From contig ATWE01000004.1 in NCBI GenBank assembly GCA_000421085.1, forward strand, positions 111,218 to 175,217: DNA of 64,000 nucleotides. Direction: 5' to 3'. This stretch comes from Ensifer sp. USDA 6670 (GTDB taxonomy: Bacteria; Pseudomonadota; Alphaproteobacteria; Rhizobiales; Rhizobiaceae). Every line of letters begins with the position of its first letter. Positions within the stretch are counted from its first letter, which is position 1. This document shows positions 1 through 10,282 of the stretch, piece by piece. Made by a program: the position numbers and the translations under genes. A model generated the notes under the pieces. It ran no database searches. It saw only the letters and a program-made list of their open reading frames with translations, and was not told the DNA's origin.

Positions 1-1
1 G

Positions 2-955
2 ATCGGCGCGCATGTGGCCAGGGCGTTGGATAATGACGTGAAGCCGGAAGAGCTCGCAGAACTCATCACACACCTCGCATTCTACTCGGGTTGGCCGAAC
101 GCGATCTCCGCCGTCGCGGAGACGAAGAAGGTGTTTGACGAGCGCCGAATCGCACCCCTCAAGAACAGCGAGGCGGCTCGCATCGAATTGGAGGCCGCAG
201 CCGAGGCCGCTCGTGCAGCGACTGTCGACTCGACGGTTGCACCAACAGCGGCAGCACTTGCCGACCTCACCAACCGCGTCCTTTTCGGCGATCTTTGGCA
301 ACGCCCCGATCTATCGGCACGCGACCGCAGCCTGGTGACGATGGCAGCCCTTATTTCGGTCGGCCAGCCGGAACAACTGCCATTCCATGCCAACCGTGCC
401 ATGGACAACGGCCTCACCCAATCCGAAGCCTCCGAACTCCTTAGCCATGTCGCCTTCTACGCCGGCTGGCCGAGAGCAATGTCTGCCGTGCCTGTCCTCA
501 AGCAGGTTTTCGAAAGCAGGAAAGGAACTCAGGTGAACGCTCCTCAGGCAGATCTCAAAATCACCCCCGCAGGAAGCGGCGCTATTTCAGCCCCCGAGCA
601 GTACTTCACTGGGACGGTCGAGATCTCTGGACTTTATCAGGCTGAAGCCCCTGCGCGGGTTGGCGGGGCCACCGTCTCCTTTTCGGCTGGCGCTCGCACC
701 GCGTGGCATACGCATCCTCTCGGGCAAACCCTGTTCATCGTCAGCGGACGCGGCTGGGTACAGAAGGAAGGCGAACCAGTCCAAAAGGTCAGCTCAGGCG
801 ATGTCGTCTGGATCCCGCCTCACGTGAGGCACTGGCATGGAGCGTCGAGCACGGAGCCAATGACGCATTTTGCCGTCGCGGAGGCACTGAACGGAAGCTC
901 TGTCACTTGGATGGAGAAGGTCACCGACCAGGACTATAGCAAGGGGGGCTCATAA
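2..955 (+). CDS. Carboxymuconolactone decarboxylase-cupin fusion protein, 5' end outside the window
   Basis: The reading frame is open to the left edge and reads IGAHVARALDN before the first internal GTG at 14, so the true start lies outside the window. Seen domains: the tail of one CMD/AhpD-like helical domain (ITHLAFYSGWPNAISAV), a second complete CMD domain (about residues 80-165 counted from the GTG, ending LLSHVAFYAGWPRAMSAV), then a cupin barrel (about 200-300) with AWHTHPLGQ and IPPHVRHWHG as likely metal ligands. The CMD active-site stretch reads GQPEQLPFHANRA and has no cysteine, so AhpD-type thiol peroxidase activity is unlikely. Fusions of this kind are usually annotated as CMD/cupin proteins of unknown substrate. 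A hairpin follows the stop codon. Confidence 0.85.
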   Translation: MGAHVARALDNDVKPEELAELITHLAFYSGWPNAISAVAETKKVFDERRIAPLKNSEAARIELEAAAEAARAATVDSTVAPTAAALADLTNRVLFGDLWQRPDLSARDRSLVTMAALISVGQPEQLPFHANRAMDNGLTQSEASELLSHVAFYAGWPRAMSAVPVLKQVFESRKGTQVNAPQADLKITPAGSGAISAPEQYFTGTVEISGLYQAEAPARVGGATVSFSAGARTAWHTHPLGQTLFIVSGRGWVQKEGEPVQKVSSGDVVWIPPHVRHWHGASSTEPMTHFAVAEALNGSSVTWMEKVTDQDYSKGGS

Positions 956-971
956 GGAGCCTTAGCCTGTA

Positions 972-1002
972 GTGCGGCGGGAGGATGTGTGCCCCGCCGC
1001 AC
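972..1002 (+). terminator. Stem-loop after the CMD-cupin gene
   Basis: A perfect 10-bp stem (972-981 with 993-1002, GTGCGGCGGG/CCCGCCGCAC) with an 11-nt loop lies 16 bases past the stop codon. No T-run follows, so it is either a weak intrinsic terminator or an mRNA 3' end-protecting hairpin. Confidence 0.5.
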
Positions 1003-1283
1003 AGACATCCGTTGTCGCGGATGGGTGTTTCGTCCCGGCGGGACCGAATGTTCGCTATCGGCGCAAGAACACGCCAGGGTCCCCAGCCAATTTATGTGCA
1101 GTCGAAGCTTGCGGTGCGGCACCAGCAACTCAATGTCCGCGGGACGACCATTCCGCCTGGCGGCGACGGCGACATCCTCGTTACGCGCCGGCATGGCGGT
1201 CCCGGCATCATGTCGCCGGTGATGCGAAAGCGGGATGCGGCAGATTGGAAAAATCAAGGAATTAAGGGGCATTTAGGGAGAAT
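1003..1283. other. Intergenic stretch between CMD-cupin gene and tRNA-Gln
   Basis: With the hairpin at 972-1002 this makes about 330 bases without a convincing gene. Short open frames exist on both strands but carry no recognisable domain, no good ribosome binding site and no conserved start. It is the stretch directly beyond the 3' end of the tRNA, where integrative elements commonly insert. I see no integrase and no obvious repeat of the tRNA 3' end here. Confidence 0.5.
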
Positions 1284-1357
1284 TGGCTGGGGAACCTGGA
1301 TTCGAACCAGGACTAACGGAGTCAGAGTCCGCTGGTCTACCGTTAACCTATTCCCCA
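1284..1357 (-). tRNA. tRNA-Gln (anticodon CTG)
   Basis: On the minus strand the sequence folds as a cloverleaf: acceptor TGGGGAA pairing with TTCCCCA, discriminator G and an encoded CCA end (1284-1286). The T arm contains GGTTCGAATCC. The anticodon stem GCGGA/TCCGT closes the loop CTCTGAC, giving anticodon CTG, which reads CAG glutamine codons. The UGGGG 5' end resembles bacterial glutamine tRNAs. It stands alone, with its own candidate promoter at 1397-1425. Confidence 0.95.
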
Positions 1358-1396
1358 AGGCCCGCAGGCGATGTACCGCCGCGTCGGTGTGGCGGG

Positions 1397-1425
1397 CTTA
1401 TAAACAAAAGAACGCCCGATGCAAA
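1397..1425 (-). promoter_or_regulatory. Candidate sigma-70 promoter of tRNA-Gln
   Basis: On the minus strand there is TTTGCA (1420-1425), a 17-bp spacer, and TATAAG (1397-1402), followed by a GC-rich stretch (CCCGCC) as is common at stable-RNA start regions. The -10 box lies about 40 bases upstream of the tRNA 5' end. This is assigned from consensus match and position only. Confidence 0.5.
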
Positions 1426-1660
1426 TACCTTTTGCCAAAAAAATGCGGCCGGGCTGTGTCCATCTGCCTCTGGGTTGAGCCTCGAAAGGGGCATCGATCC
1501 TGATCGAGGTCGGCAACCGCAGGGGAGGGCGGCCGGGTCGGTCGGCTCCGCTATGGTTTCAAAAAAAGTTTGGCGAAAAGAGGCGGCGCTGGTACAGTCG
1601 CGCCAACGCAAAATCGAGAGAGCGCCTTGAGCGGCCGTCAGGCTTCGCGCGGCGCCATGG
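1426..1660. other. Intergenic region between the tRNA promoter and the ppx-like gene
   Basis: Together with 1358-1425 this is roughly 300 bases without a gene. It has AT-rich patches (around 1428-1442 and an A-run at 1560-1567) that could hold the promoter of the ppx-like gene, but I cannot pick a clear -35/-10 pair. No RNA gene is evident. Confidence 0.4.
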
Positions 1661-3274
1661 TTGAGACAAGTGAAAGACCCCGATCACGGCGACAAGCCGT
1701 CTGAATCCGGGGCGTCGGCAGCAGATCGCAGCGAGGCGCGCATGGGCGCGTCGCGGGGCGGCAAGGGCAAACGGAGGCGGCGCAAGCCCTCCGGTTCCCC
1801 GTCTGCAATTGCCAGCGGATCCGGCCCGTCCGGAGAAGCAGGGCGTCCCGCAGCACTGAACGAGGCGGAGCCGTCGCGCAAGCGCAAACGGCGCCGGCGT
1901 TCGAAATCAGCAAAACCTCAAGTGCAGTCCGCTGCCTCCGGTGCAAGCGCGCCGGCGGTGGATGCGGCGCTCGGCGACAAGAAGGGTGGCCAAAAGCGCA
2001 ACAGGAAGGCGCGCCATCGGCGCGGCCTCCAGGGGCGGCCGCTTGCTTCCGCGAGCAACCCGACGACAAGCCTGCGGCCGGGAGCCAGGCCGGGCGAGCG
2101 GTCCGGCGATGTTCCGCGCCCGCGGAACGGCGAAGCCGCCGCGCAGCAGCAGGCGCGTCCGGAGCGGCTCGGTGCGCCGTTCGTCGCGCCGGCCGACCCG
2201 CCGGCACCGCTTTACGCGGCACTCGACCTCGGCACCAACAATTGCCGGCTGCTCGTCGCGCAGCCGACCCGGCCGGGTCAGTTCCGTGTGGTCGATGCGT
2301 TTTCGCGAATCGTCCGGTTGGGCGAGGGGCTCGGCGCCAGCGGGCGGCTTTCGGACGACGCGATGGAGCGCTCGGTCGAAGCGCTCAAGGTCTGTGCCGC
2401 CAAGCTCGGTGCCCGCTCGATCCGCCGTCGCCGGCTGATTGCGACCGAGGCTGCGCGTGCGGCTGCCAACGGCGAGGCCTTCATGAAGCGCGTCGCCGAG
2501 GAAACCGGTCTCGAACTCGAGATCATCGACCGCGAGACGGAGGCACGGCTTGCTGTGTCCGGCTGCTCGTCGCTCGTCGACCGCGAAACCCGGTCCGTCG
2601 TGCTCTTCGATATCGGCGGCGGCTCGTCGGAAATCGCGGTCATCCGGATAGGCGAAAATCGCTCGAGCCGGCTTGCCAATCACATTACCCACTGGACTTC
2701 GCTGCCCGTGGGGGTCGTCACCCTTTCCGAGCGCCACGGCGGCGAGCATGTAACGCCTCAGAGTTTCGAGGTGATGGTGCGCGAGGTCGAGGCCATGCTT
2801 GCCGGCTTCGAGTGCCCCTCCGTGGACGCGCTGGCAAGCGGCTCCTACGGCGACGGCTTCCACCTGATCGGAACGTCGGGAACCGTGACGACGCTTGCCG
2901 GCGTGCATCTCGACCTGCCGCGCTACGACCGCCGCCGCGTGGACGGCCTCTGGCTTTCCGATGACGAGGTCTCGGCCATGCAGGCGCGCCTCCTCTCCTG
3001 GGATTTCGCCGCACGTGCCGCCAACCCCTGCATCGGTCCGGACCGGGCCGATCTGGTGCTTGCCGGCTGCGCGATCCTCGAGGCGATCCGCCGCCGCTGG
3101 CCGTCGAGCCGCATGCGCGTCGCCGATCGCGGGCTTCGCGAAGGGCTCCTGACCGACATGATGGCGGATGACGGGGCCTGGCGCCGGGGGCGTCCGCGCC
3201 GTCATCAGCGCAGCTTCGGTTCTCCGCAGGCGGGCGAGGAACGGGCGAAGCGCCACGAAGGAACCGAGGCATGA
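1661..3274 (+). CDS. ppx: Ppx/GppA family exopolyphosphatase with long basic N-terminal extension
   Basis: The catalytic part is a Ppx/GppA phosphatase of the actin-like ATPase fold. The first phosphate-binding loop is DLGTNNCR (Asp189 in this numbering), ATEAAR carries the expected catalytic Glu, and [11 protein letters not shown] is the second phosphate loop. It should cleave terminal phosphates from polyphosphate or (p)ppGpp; the two cannot be told apart here. About 180 residues ahead of the domain are low-complexity and rich in Arg/Lys/Ser/Ala (KRRRRK and KRKRRRRSK runs), probably disordered and able to bind nucleic acid or polyphosphate. The start is uncertain: TTG 1661, GTG 1670 or ATG 1742, none with a strong ribosome site. 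It overlaps rlmE by 4 bases (ATGA), so the two are translationally coupled. Confidence 0.9.
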   Translation: MRQVKDPDHGDKPSESGASAADRSEARMGASRGGKGKRRRRKPSGSPSAIASGSGPSGEAGRPAALNEAEPSRKRKRRRRSKSAKPQVQSAASGASAPAVDAALGDKKGGQKRNRKARHRRGLQGRPLASASNPTTSLRPGARPGERSGDVPRPRNGEAAAQQQARPERLGAPFVAPADPPAPLYAALDLGTNNCRLLVAQPTRPGQFRVVDAFSRIVRLGEGLGASGRLSDDAMERSVEALKVCAAKLGARSIRRRRLIATEAARAAANGEAFMKRVAEETGLELEIIDRETEARLAVSGCSSLVDRETRSVVLFDIGGGSSEIAVIRIGENRSSRLANHITHWTSLPVGVVTLSERHGGEHVTPQSFEVMVREVEAMLAGFECPSVDALASGSYGDGFHLIGTSGTVTTLAGVHLDLPRYDRRRVDGLWLSDDEVSAMQARLLSWDFAARAANPCIGPDRADLVLAGCAILEAIRRRWPSSRMRVADRGLREGLLTDMMADDGAWRRGRPRRHQRSFGSPQAGEERAKRHEGTEA

Positions 3275-4008
3275 CGAAATCCCCGATCGGCGGCAATCGC
3301 AGCGGCCGCAAGCTCGGACAGAAGGTCAAGAAGGGCAAGCTCAAGGCGTCTTCGCGCCGCTGGATCGAGCGCCACATCAACGACCCCTATGTTCAGCGGG
3401 CGCAGCTCGAGGGCTACCGCGCAAGAGCGGCGTTCAAGCTCCTGGAGATCGACGAGAAGCACAAGATTCTTGCCGGCGCCAAGCGCATCATCGATCTGGG
3501 CGCGGCACCCGGAAGCTGGTCTCAGATCGCCGCCAAGGTGACGAACTCGACCGATGCCGATCCGCGGGTCGCGGCGATCGACTTCCTCGAAATGGATCCG
3601 ATCCCGGGCGTCCGCTTCCTGCAGATGGATTTCCTCGATCCCGAGGCGCCGGAAAAGCTGAAACAGGCGATCGGCGGGGCTCCGGACATCGTCCTGTCCG
3701 ACATGGCGGCGCCGACCACGGGCCATCGCCAGACCGACCATATCAGAACCATGCATCTCTGCGAGGTGGCGGCGCATTTCGCCGTCGAGGTACTCGCGGA
3801 GGGCGGACATTTTCTGGCGAAGACTTTCCAGGGCGGCACCGAGCGCGACCTCCTGAACATGCTGAAGCAGAACTTCCGCCAGGTCGTCCATGTGAAGCCG
3901 GCGTCCTCCCGCGCGGAATCGGTCGAGATGTTTCTGCTCGCCAAGGGGTTCAAGGGCCGCCAGGCGCTTGAGAGCGACGAGCCGGCCGAGGGAACTGCGG
4001 AGGAATAG
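3271..4008 (+). CDS. rlmE: 23S rRNA (uridine2552-2'-O)-methyltransferase RlmE
   Basis: FtsJ/RrmJ family enzyme that 2'-O-methylates U2552 in the peptidyl transferase A-loop during 50S assembly. The K-D-K-E tetrad is present as Lys56, Asp144 ([11 protein letters not shown]), Lys184 (LAKTFQGG) and Glu219, with spacings like the E. coli enzyme. The SAM-binding loop is [11 protein letters not shown] (76-85). A basic N-terminal tail of about 30 residues is longer than in enterobacteria and normal for rhizobia. The ATG at 3271 overlaps the end of the ppx-like gene. Confidence 0.96.
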   Translation: MTKSPIGGNRSGRKLGQKVKKGKLKASSRRWIERHINDPYVQRAQLEGYRARAAFKLLEIDEKHKILAGAKRIIDLGAAPGSWSQIAAKVTNSTDADPRVAAIDFLEMDPIPGVRFLQMDFLDPEAPEKLKQAIGGAPDIVLSDMAAPTTGHRQTDHIRTMHLCEVAAHFAVEVLAEGGHFLAKTFQGGTERDLLNMLKQNFRQVVHVKPASSRAESVEMFLLAKGFKGRQALESDEPAEGTAEE

Positions 4009-4012
4009 AGCC

Positions 4013-4396
4013 ATGCTGCTATATGTGACCCTCGGCTCCAACGATCTCGAAAGGGCGGGCGCTTTCTACGACACGGCGCTTGCGCCCCTCGGCCTCAAAC
4101 GCCGCAAGGAGGATAAGGTGGAGATCGGTTATGGCGCGGAGGGTGACTTCCGCTGCAGGCTTTGGGTGGTGACGCCTTTCAATCGCGAGGCCGCGACGAT
4201 CGGCAATGGTTCGATGGTGGCGCTCGAAGCGGAAAGCCGCGCGGCGGTGGACGCCTTCCATGCCGCCGCGCTCGCCGCGGGCGGCACCGATGAGGGCGCG
4301 CCGGGGCTGCGACCCTTCCATGCCAATTTTTACGCGGCTTACGTCCGTGACCCGGACGGCAACAAGCTTTCGGCGGTCTGCGAGCGGCCGGAATAG
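4013..4396 (+). CDS. VOC (glyoxalase/bleomycin-resistance fold) family protein
   Basis: A single vicinal-oxygen-chelate domain of 127 residues. It begins MLLYVTLGSNDLERAGAFYD and ends with the family pattern YAAYVRDPDGNKLSAVCERPE. These proteins are usually dimeric metalloenzymes or drug-binding proteins; the substrate cannot be inferred. The ATG at 4013 is chosen because the VOC domain starts right there and a purine-rich stretch (GGAGGAATAG) precedes it. It follows rlmE by four bases, so it probably belongs to the same transcript. Confidence 0.88.
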   Translation: MLLYVTLGSNDLERAGAFYDTALAPLGLKRRKEDKVEIGYGAEGDFRCRLWVVTPFNREAATIGNGSMVALEAESRAAVDAFHAAALAAGGTDEGAPGLRPFHANFYAAYVRDPDGNKLSAVCERPE

Positions 4397-4476
4397 GCGT
4401 TCCGCGGCTTGCTTGAGAGGCAAATGGACGGAGCGACCCGCTCTGACAGCGCTGCCCGATCAGACCCTGCAGCAGA

Positions 4477-5889
4477 TCATTTGCCGGCAGCCGTCGTTTC
4501 CACTTCCCGTACTGCCAGCCGATGGCCCGAAACCGAGGCGCCGGCATTCTTCGCCATGGCGATGAAGGGAATTGCCGCGAGAAGATTGGCGATGGCGATG
4601 ATCATGAAGGCGACGTGAAAGTCTCCGAGTTCAAGCGGCTTGCCGCTGAGCGCCGTCTCGAATTCGAGAATGGCGCCTGCGACTGCGACCCCCAATGCGA
4701 GACTGATCTGCTGCAGCACGGCGCTCATAGACGTCGCCTTGCTGGCGTCGGCATCGTCGATATCGGCGAAAGAGAGTGCGTTGACGCCGGTGAAGAAGAA
4801 GGAGCGGGCGAAGCCGGCGATCAGCAGGACGGAGATCAACAGGAGATAGGGGGTCGCCGGCGTGAAGAAGCCGTTGGCAAAAGTCGTGGCGGCCGCAATC
4901 ACGGCGGCGATGAGCAGCGTCGTGCGGAAACCGGCGAAAGCGAACACGCGGCGCGCGAGGAACTTCGTGGTGATGGCGCCGACGGCGCCGACGAAGGTGA
5001 TGAGGCCCGACTGGAACGGGCTGAGACCGAAGCCGACCTGCAGCATCAGCGGCATCAGGAAAGGCACTGCGCCGACGGATATGCGGAAGATCGTACCCCC
5101 GATCGACGCGGCGCGGAACGCACCGTCGCGGAAGAGCTTGAGATCGAGCACGGGCGCCGGATGCCGGCGCGCATGGAAAATATAGAGGAGCGAGGCGGCG
5201 ACGCCGGCCGATACGGAAGCGATACCGATCGCCGGCGGCAGGGCCGGCAAGCTGATGACCGAAAGCCCGAAGACCACACCGGCGGCGGCAATGCCCCCAA
5301 GCAGGAAACCGATGATATCCACCGGGGGTGGATTTCGCCGCTCCATCTCGGGCAGGTAGATGCCGGCAAGAAAATAGCCGACAATTCCAACCGGCACGTT
5401 GATCAGGAAGATCCAGTGCCACGAAAAATAGGTCGTGATGAAGCCGCCGAGCGGCGGGCCCGCGAGCGGTCCGACCAGCGCGGGGATCGTCAGCAAAGCC
5501 ATTGCCGAGACAAGTTCGCTGCGTGGCGCACTGCGCACGAGGACGAGCCGCGCGACGGGCGTCATCATGGCGCCGCCCATGCCCTGCAGGAAGCGCGCAA
5601 GGACGAAGGCGAAGAGGCTATCCGCTACCGCGCAAAGGACGGAGCCTGCGATGAAGACGAGGATCGCCGCGCGGAAGATGCGCTTGGCGCCGAACCGGTC
5701 CGCCATCCAGCCGCTCAGGGGAATGAAGATCGCCAGCGCCACCATATAGGAGGTCAGCGCGAGCTTCAGCGTGATCGGCCCGACGCCCATATCGCTCGCG
5801 ATTGCCGGCAGCGATGTCGAAATAACGGTTGAATCCATCTGCTCCATGAAGAGAGCGACGGCGAGGATCATCGGGACGATGCGGTTCAT
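4477..5889 (-). CDS. DHA2-family (EmrB/QacA-like) MFS drug:H+ antiporter
   Basis: 470 residues with about 14 hydrophobic segments, the size and topology of the DHA2 family of inner-membrane multidrug exporters. The N-terminus EQMDSTVISTSLPAIA matches the TM1 signature, GWMADRFGAKRIFRAA is motif A, and RFLQGMGGAMMTPVARLV resembles motif C of antiporters. No EmrA-type membrane-fusion gene or local repressor is adjacent, so it probably acts alone in the inner membrane. The gene is convergent with the VOC gene. Substrates are unknown. Confidence 0.92.
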   Translation of the reverse strand: MNRIVPMILAVALFMEQMDSTVISTSLPAIASDMGVGPITLKLALTSYMVALAIFIPLSGWMADRFGAKRIFRAAILVFIAGSVLCAVADSLFAFVLARFLQGMGGAMMTPVARLVLVRSAPRSELVSAMALLTIPALVGPLAGPPLGGFITTYFSWHWIFLINVPVGIVGYFLAGIYLPEMERRNPPPVDIIGFLLGGIAAAGVVFGLSVISLPALPPAIGIASVSAGVAASLLYIFHARRHPAPVLDLKLFRDGAFRAASIGGTIFRISVGAVPFLMPLMLQVGFGLSPFQSGLITFVGAVGAITTKFLARRVFAFAGFRTTLLIAAVIAAATTFANGFFTPATPYLLLISVLLIAGFARSFFFTGVNALSFADIDDADASKATSMSAVLQQISLALGVAVAGAILEFETALSGKPLELGDFHVAFMIIAIANLLAAIPFIAMAKNAGASVSGHRLAVREVETTAAGK

Positions 5890-6134
5890 GAAAGGCGCCT
5901 TGGGGCTGTCACTGCGGGTGTTCGTCGCATTGGTTCTTAATTCGAAATCGTTTTGAGGACAAAATCATCAGAAACTCGCGCGCTGGTCGCGGGTAAGGGG
6001 TTCCGATGGCTTTGTCGCGGCGAAACCGGAGATTGAAGATCAAATGCGTGTGATCCGTCCTGTCCATTTCTGTCAAGGCACTACTTCTCGCCTGTGATCA
6101 CCGGCGCGCGGGCAGCGCCGGAAAACAGGAGGGA

Positions 6135-7121
6135 ATGACGATGGCTTTACAACTGAAGCGGCGGACGCTGTTCGCAGCAGGCGCGGGCGCATTGGCGGCA
6201 CCAGGCCTGCTGGCGGGCGCTGCCAGTGCTCAGGAAACGACGGATAAGGACGGCATGGGCAAGAATGCGGACTTCAGGACATTGAAACTCGGAAGTTTCA
6301 GGGTGTCGGTGATCAGCGACGGGACGCGCGCCGCGGACAACCCGCACGAGATCTTCGGTACCAATCAGCCCGCGGAGTCGGTCTCCAAACTTCTGGAGCA
6401 GAATTTCCTGCCGACCAGCAGCTTCGTCAACGGCTTTTCCCCGGTTCTGGTCGATACCGGACCCGAGGTCGTTCTCTTCGACACCGGGCTTGGCGAGGGA
6501 GGTCGCGAGGCGGGCACGGGCAAGCTTGCGGAAGGACTGAAGGCAGCCGGTTATGCCCCGGAACAGGTGACGGTCGTCGTCATCACCCACATGCACGGCG
6601 ACCATATCGGCGGCCTGATGGAGGGGGGAAAGCCCGCTTTTGCCAATGCGCGCTATGTGACCGGCCAGGTCGAGTACGACTTCTGGAAGGACGGCGCCCG
6701 CGTCGGCACGCCTGCCGAGACCGGGCACAAGGCGGTGCTGGCGAAGGTCGTGCCGCTGGCGGAGAAGATGACCTTCGTCGCGGATGGCGGGGAGGTCGTC
6801 CCCGGCATCTCTGCCATGGCCGCATTCGGTCATTCTCCGGGGCATATGATCTATCGGCTCGAGTCCGACGGCAAGGCCATGATCCTGACCGCAGACACCG
6901 CGAACCACTATGTCCTGTCGCTGCAGCGGCCCGACTGGGAGGTCCGCTTCGACATGGACAAGCCGGCTGCGAGTGCGAGCAGAAAAAAGGTCTTCGACAT
7001 GATCGCAACCGACCGGCTGCCCTTCATCGGCTATCACATGCCGTTTCCGTCCGTCGGCTTCGTCGAGAGCCAGGATCAGGGCTATCGCTTCGTACCGGCG
7101 AGCTATCAGTTCGACATATGA
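6135..7121 (+). CDS. Tat-exported metallo-beta-lactamase-fold hydrolase
   Basis: The N-terminus KRRTLFAAGAGALAAPGLLAGAASA is a twin-arginine-like signal, so the folded enzyme is expected in the periplasm. The mature part is an MBL-fold hydrolase: THMHGDHIGGL is the HxHxDH metal motif, and GHSPGHM and LTADTANH give further ligands. The family includes lactonases and quorum-quenching enzymes, but nothing here fixes the substrate. ATG 6135 is nearly on top of the AGGAGG ribosome site (6128-6133). The second ATG at 6141 has better spacing and may be the real start. A strong terminator follows at 7157. Confidence 0.9.
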   Translation: MTMALQLKRRTLFAAGAGALAAPGLLAGAASAQETTDKDGMGKNADFRTLKLGSFRVSVISDGTRAADNPHEIFGTNQPAESVSKLLEQNFLPTSSFVNGFSPVLVDTGPEVVLFDTGLGEGGREAGTGKLAEGLKAAGYAPEQVTVVVITHMHGDHIGGLMEGGKPAFANARYVTGQVEYDFWKDGARVGTPAETGHKAVLAKVVPLAEKMTFVADGGEVVPGISAMAAFGHSPGHMIYRLESDGKAMILTADTANHYVLSLQRPDWEVRFDMDKPAASASRKKVFDMIATDRLPFIGYHMPFPSVGFVESQDQGYRFVPASYQFDI

Positions 7122-7156
7122 AGAGACGGCTTGTTGCACTGCGACAACAATTCGTC

Positions 7157-7190
7157 GGGGCCCATAAGATTTGGGCCCCTTTGCTATTTT
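7157..7190 (+). terminator. Rho-independent terminator between the MBL gene and guaB
   Basis: GGGGCCCA (7157-7164) pairs perfectly with TGGGCCCC (7172-7179) across a 7-nt loop and is followed by a T-rich tail (TTTGCTATTTT). It separates the exported hydrolase from guaB. Confidence 0.88.
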
Positions 7191-7269
7191 CATTCCGGCA
7201 TATCCGTGTTACCAGCCCTCGCCAACTTCCAAGACAAGCCTTGAAGTCACCCGGTGGACAAGTCGCTGA

Positions 7270-8814
<1,545 letters not shown>

Positions 8815-8821
8815 TATCATC

Positions 8822-8846
8822 GGCGGACGCCGTCCCGGCGTCCGCC
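8822..8846 (+). terminator. Stem-loop after guaB
   Basis: GGCGGACGCC (8822-8831) pairs perfectly with GGCGTCCGCC (8837-8846) across a 5-nt loop, eight bases past the guaB stop. There is no T-tract, so it may stabilise the 3' end or need Rho. Confidence 0.6.
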
Positions 8847-8875
8847 ATGTCCATTGCTGACGCTGAAGAGCACCG

Positions 8876-9292
8876 ATGACAGGCTTCGAAATATTCTGGC
8901 CGATGGTGGCCCATGTCGCGCTTGTTTTTGCGCTCTATGCGCTCCTCTCTACGCGCCGGGTATCGCTTATCAGAGCGGGCAAGATCGACGCTTCCCAATA
9001 CCGGGAGAACCGCGACGAGCCGGGCGAGAGCCTTATCGTGCGAAACAGCATCGCGAACCAGTTCGAGCTGCCGGTTCTCTTTCATCTCTGCTGCGTGCTG
9101 CTCTACGTCACCGAGGCGGACAATCTCCTGTCGCTCGGTCTAGCCTGGCTTTTCGTGGCGCTCCGTTATGCGCACGCCTTCATCCACGTCACCAGCAATC
9201 GGCTTCGCTATCGCCGGCCGCTCTTCATGGCAGGTTTCATTGTGCTCTTCGCGATGTGGACATGGCTTTGCGTCTGGATGGCGATGAGCTGA
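8876..9292 (+). CDS. MAPEG family membrane protein
   Basis: 138 residues with four hydrophobic segments. The pattern RNSIANQFELPVLFH, a short loop, and RYAHAFIHVTSN is the MAPEG fold (membrane-associated proteins in eicosanoid and glutathione metabolism). Bacterial members are mostly uncharacterised inner-membrane proteins, some with glutathione transferase activity. ATG 8876 lies about 30 bases beyond the guaB stem-loop. Confidence 0.88.
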   Translation: MTGFEIFWPMVAHVALVFALYALLSTRRVSLIRAGKIDASQYRENRDEPGESLIVRNSIANQFELPVLFHLCCVLLYVTEADNLLSLGLAWLFVALRYAHAFIHVTSNRLRYRRPLFMAGFIVLFAMWTWLCVWMAMS

Positions 9293-9406
9293 AGTAACGC
9301 AGTTTTGTAAGTCCGTGACCACGTCCCTGACCTATCTTGTCGCCGGGTGGTCTGCTGCCGCCTGCTACAGCGAGATTTGATCTGCCACAGTCCCAGGGAG
9401 AGCGTC

Positions 9407-10282
9407 ATGAACAAGCCTGTCATCACCCAGGCGATGATCGATGCCTATGACGAATATACGCATCTCACTTTGGATCGCCGCCGTTTCATGGAGAGATTGA
9501 CGGCGCTCGCGGGTACGGCTGCGGCCGCCGCAGCAATCGCGCCGATGCTGGCTGCCAACAGTGCCAAGGCCGAAATGATCGCCGAGACGGACGGGCGTAT
9601 CAAGGGAGAGGACATCATCTATCCCGGCGCCGACGGCGAAATGAAAGGATATCTCGTCAGACCCGCCGATGCGTCCGGGAAGCTTGCCGCCGTCATCGTC
9701 ATTCACGAGAATCGTGGCCTCAACCCGCACATAAGAGATGTTGCGCGCCGCATGGCGCTCGAAGGTTTCGTGGCGCTTGCGCCCGATTTCCTGTCGCCCG
9801 ACGGTGGGACACCGGCCGACGAGGACAAGGCGCGGGAGATGATCAGCGCACTCGACGCAACCGAGACGAATGCGAATGCGGTCGCCACCGTGAGCTTTCT
9901 GAAAGGCCATGCGGAAAGCACAGGCAATGTCGGCGCGATCGGCTTTTGCTGGGGCGGCGGTCTCGTCAACCGGCTTGCCGTGAACGCACCCGATCTCAAG
10001 GCCGGCGTCGCCTATTACGGCGTCCAGGCGAAAGCCGAGGACGTGCCGAAGATCAAGGCGGCTCTGCTGCTGCATTATGCCGGGCTCGACGAGCGCATCA
10101 ATGCCGGCATAGAGGCCTACCGCAAAGCGCTGACGGAAAACGGCAAGGACGTGACGATCCACGTCTATGAAGGCGCGAACCACGCGTTCAACAACGATAC
10201 CTCGGCGGCGCGCTACGACAAGGAAGCGGCCGACCTCGCCTGGCAGCGGACCGTCGAATTCCTGAAGACCAAGCTGGCTTGA
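9407..10282 (+). CDS. Tat-exported dienelactone hydrolase family protein
   Basis: Alpha/beta hydrolase of the DLH family, 291 residues. An N-terminal DRRRFMERL followed by a long Ala-rich hydrophobic stretch ending NSAKAE looks like a twin-arginine signal. The nucleophile elbow is GFCWGGG, giving the Cys nucleophile typical of DLH. VIHENRGLNPHI carries the conserved Glu, and EGANHAF the catalytic His. ATG 9407 is chosen because the Tat signal starts just after it and AGGGAGAG precedes it. Its 3' end abuts the convergent oxyR gene with no room for a terminator. Its natural substrate is unknown; close homologues are labelled YghX-like or DLH. Confidence 0.9.
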   Translation: MNKPVITQAMIDAYDEYTHLTLDRRRFMERLTALAGTAAAAAAIAPMLAANSAKAEMIAETDGRIKGEDIIYPGADGEMKGYLVRPADASGKLAAVIVIHENRGLNPHIRDVARRMALEGFVALAPDFLSPDGGTPADEDKAREMISALDATETNANAVATVSFLKGHAESTGNVGAIGFCWGGGLVNRLAVNAPDLKAGVAYYGVQAKAEDVPKIKAALLLHYAGLDERINAGIEAYRKALTENGKDVTIHVYEGANHAFNNDTSAARYDKEAADLAWQRTVEFLKTKLA

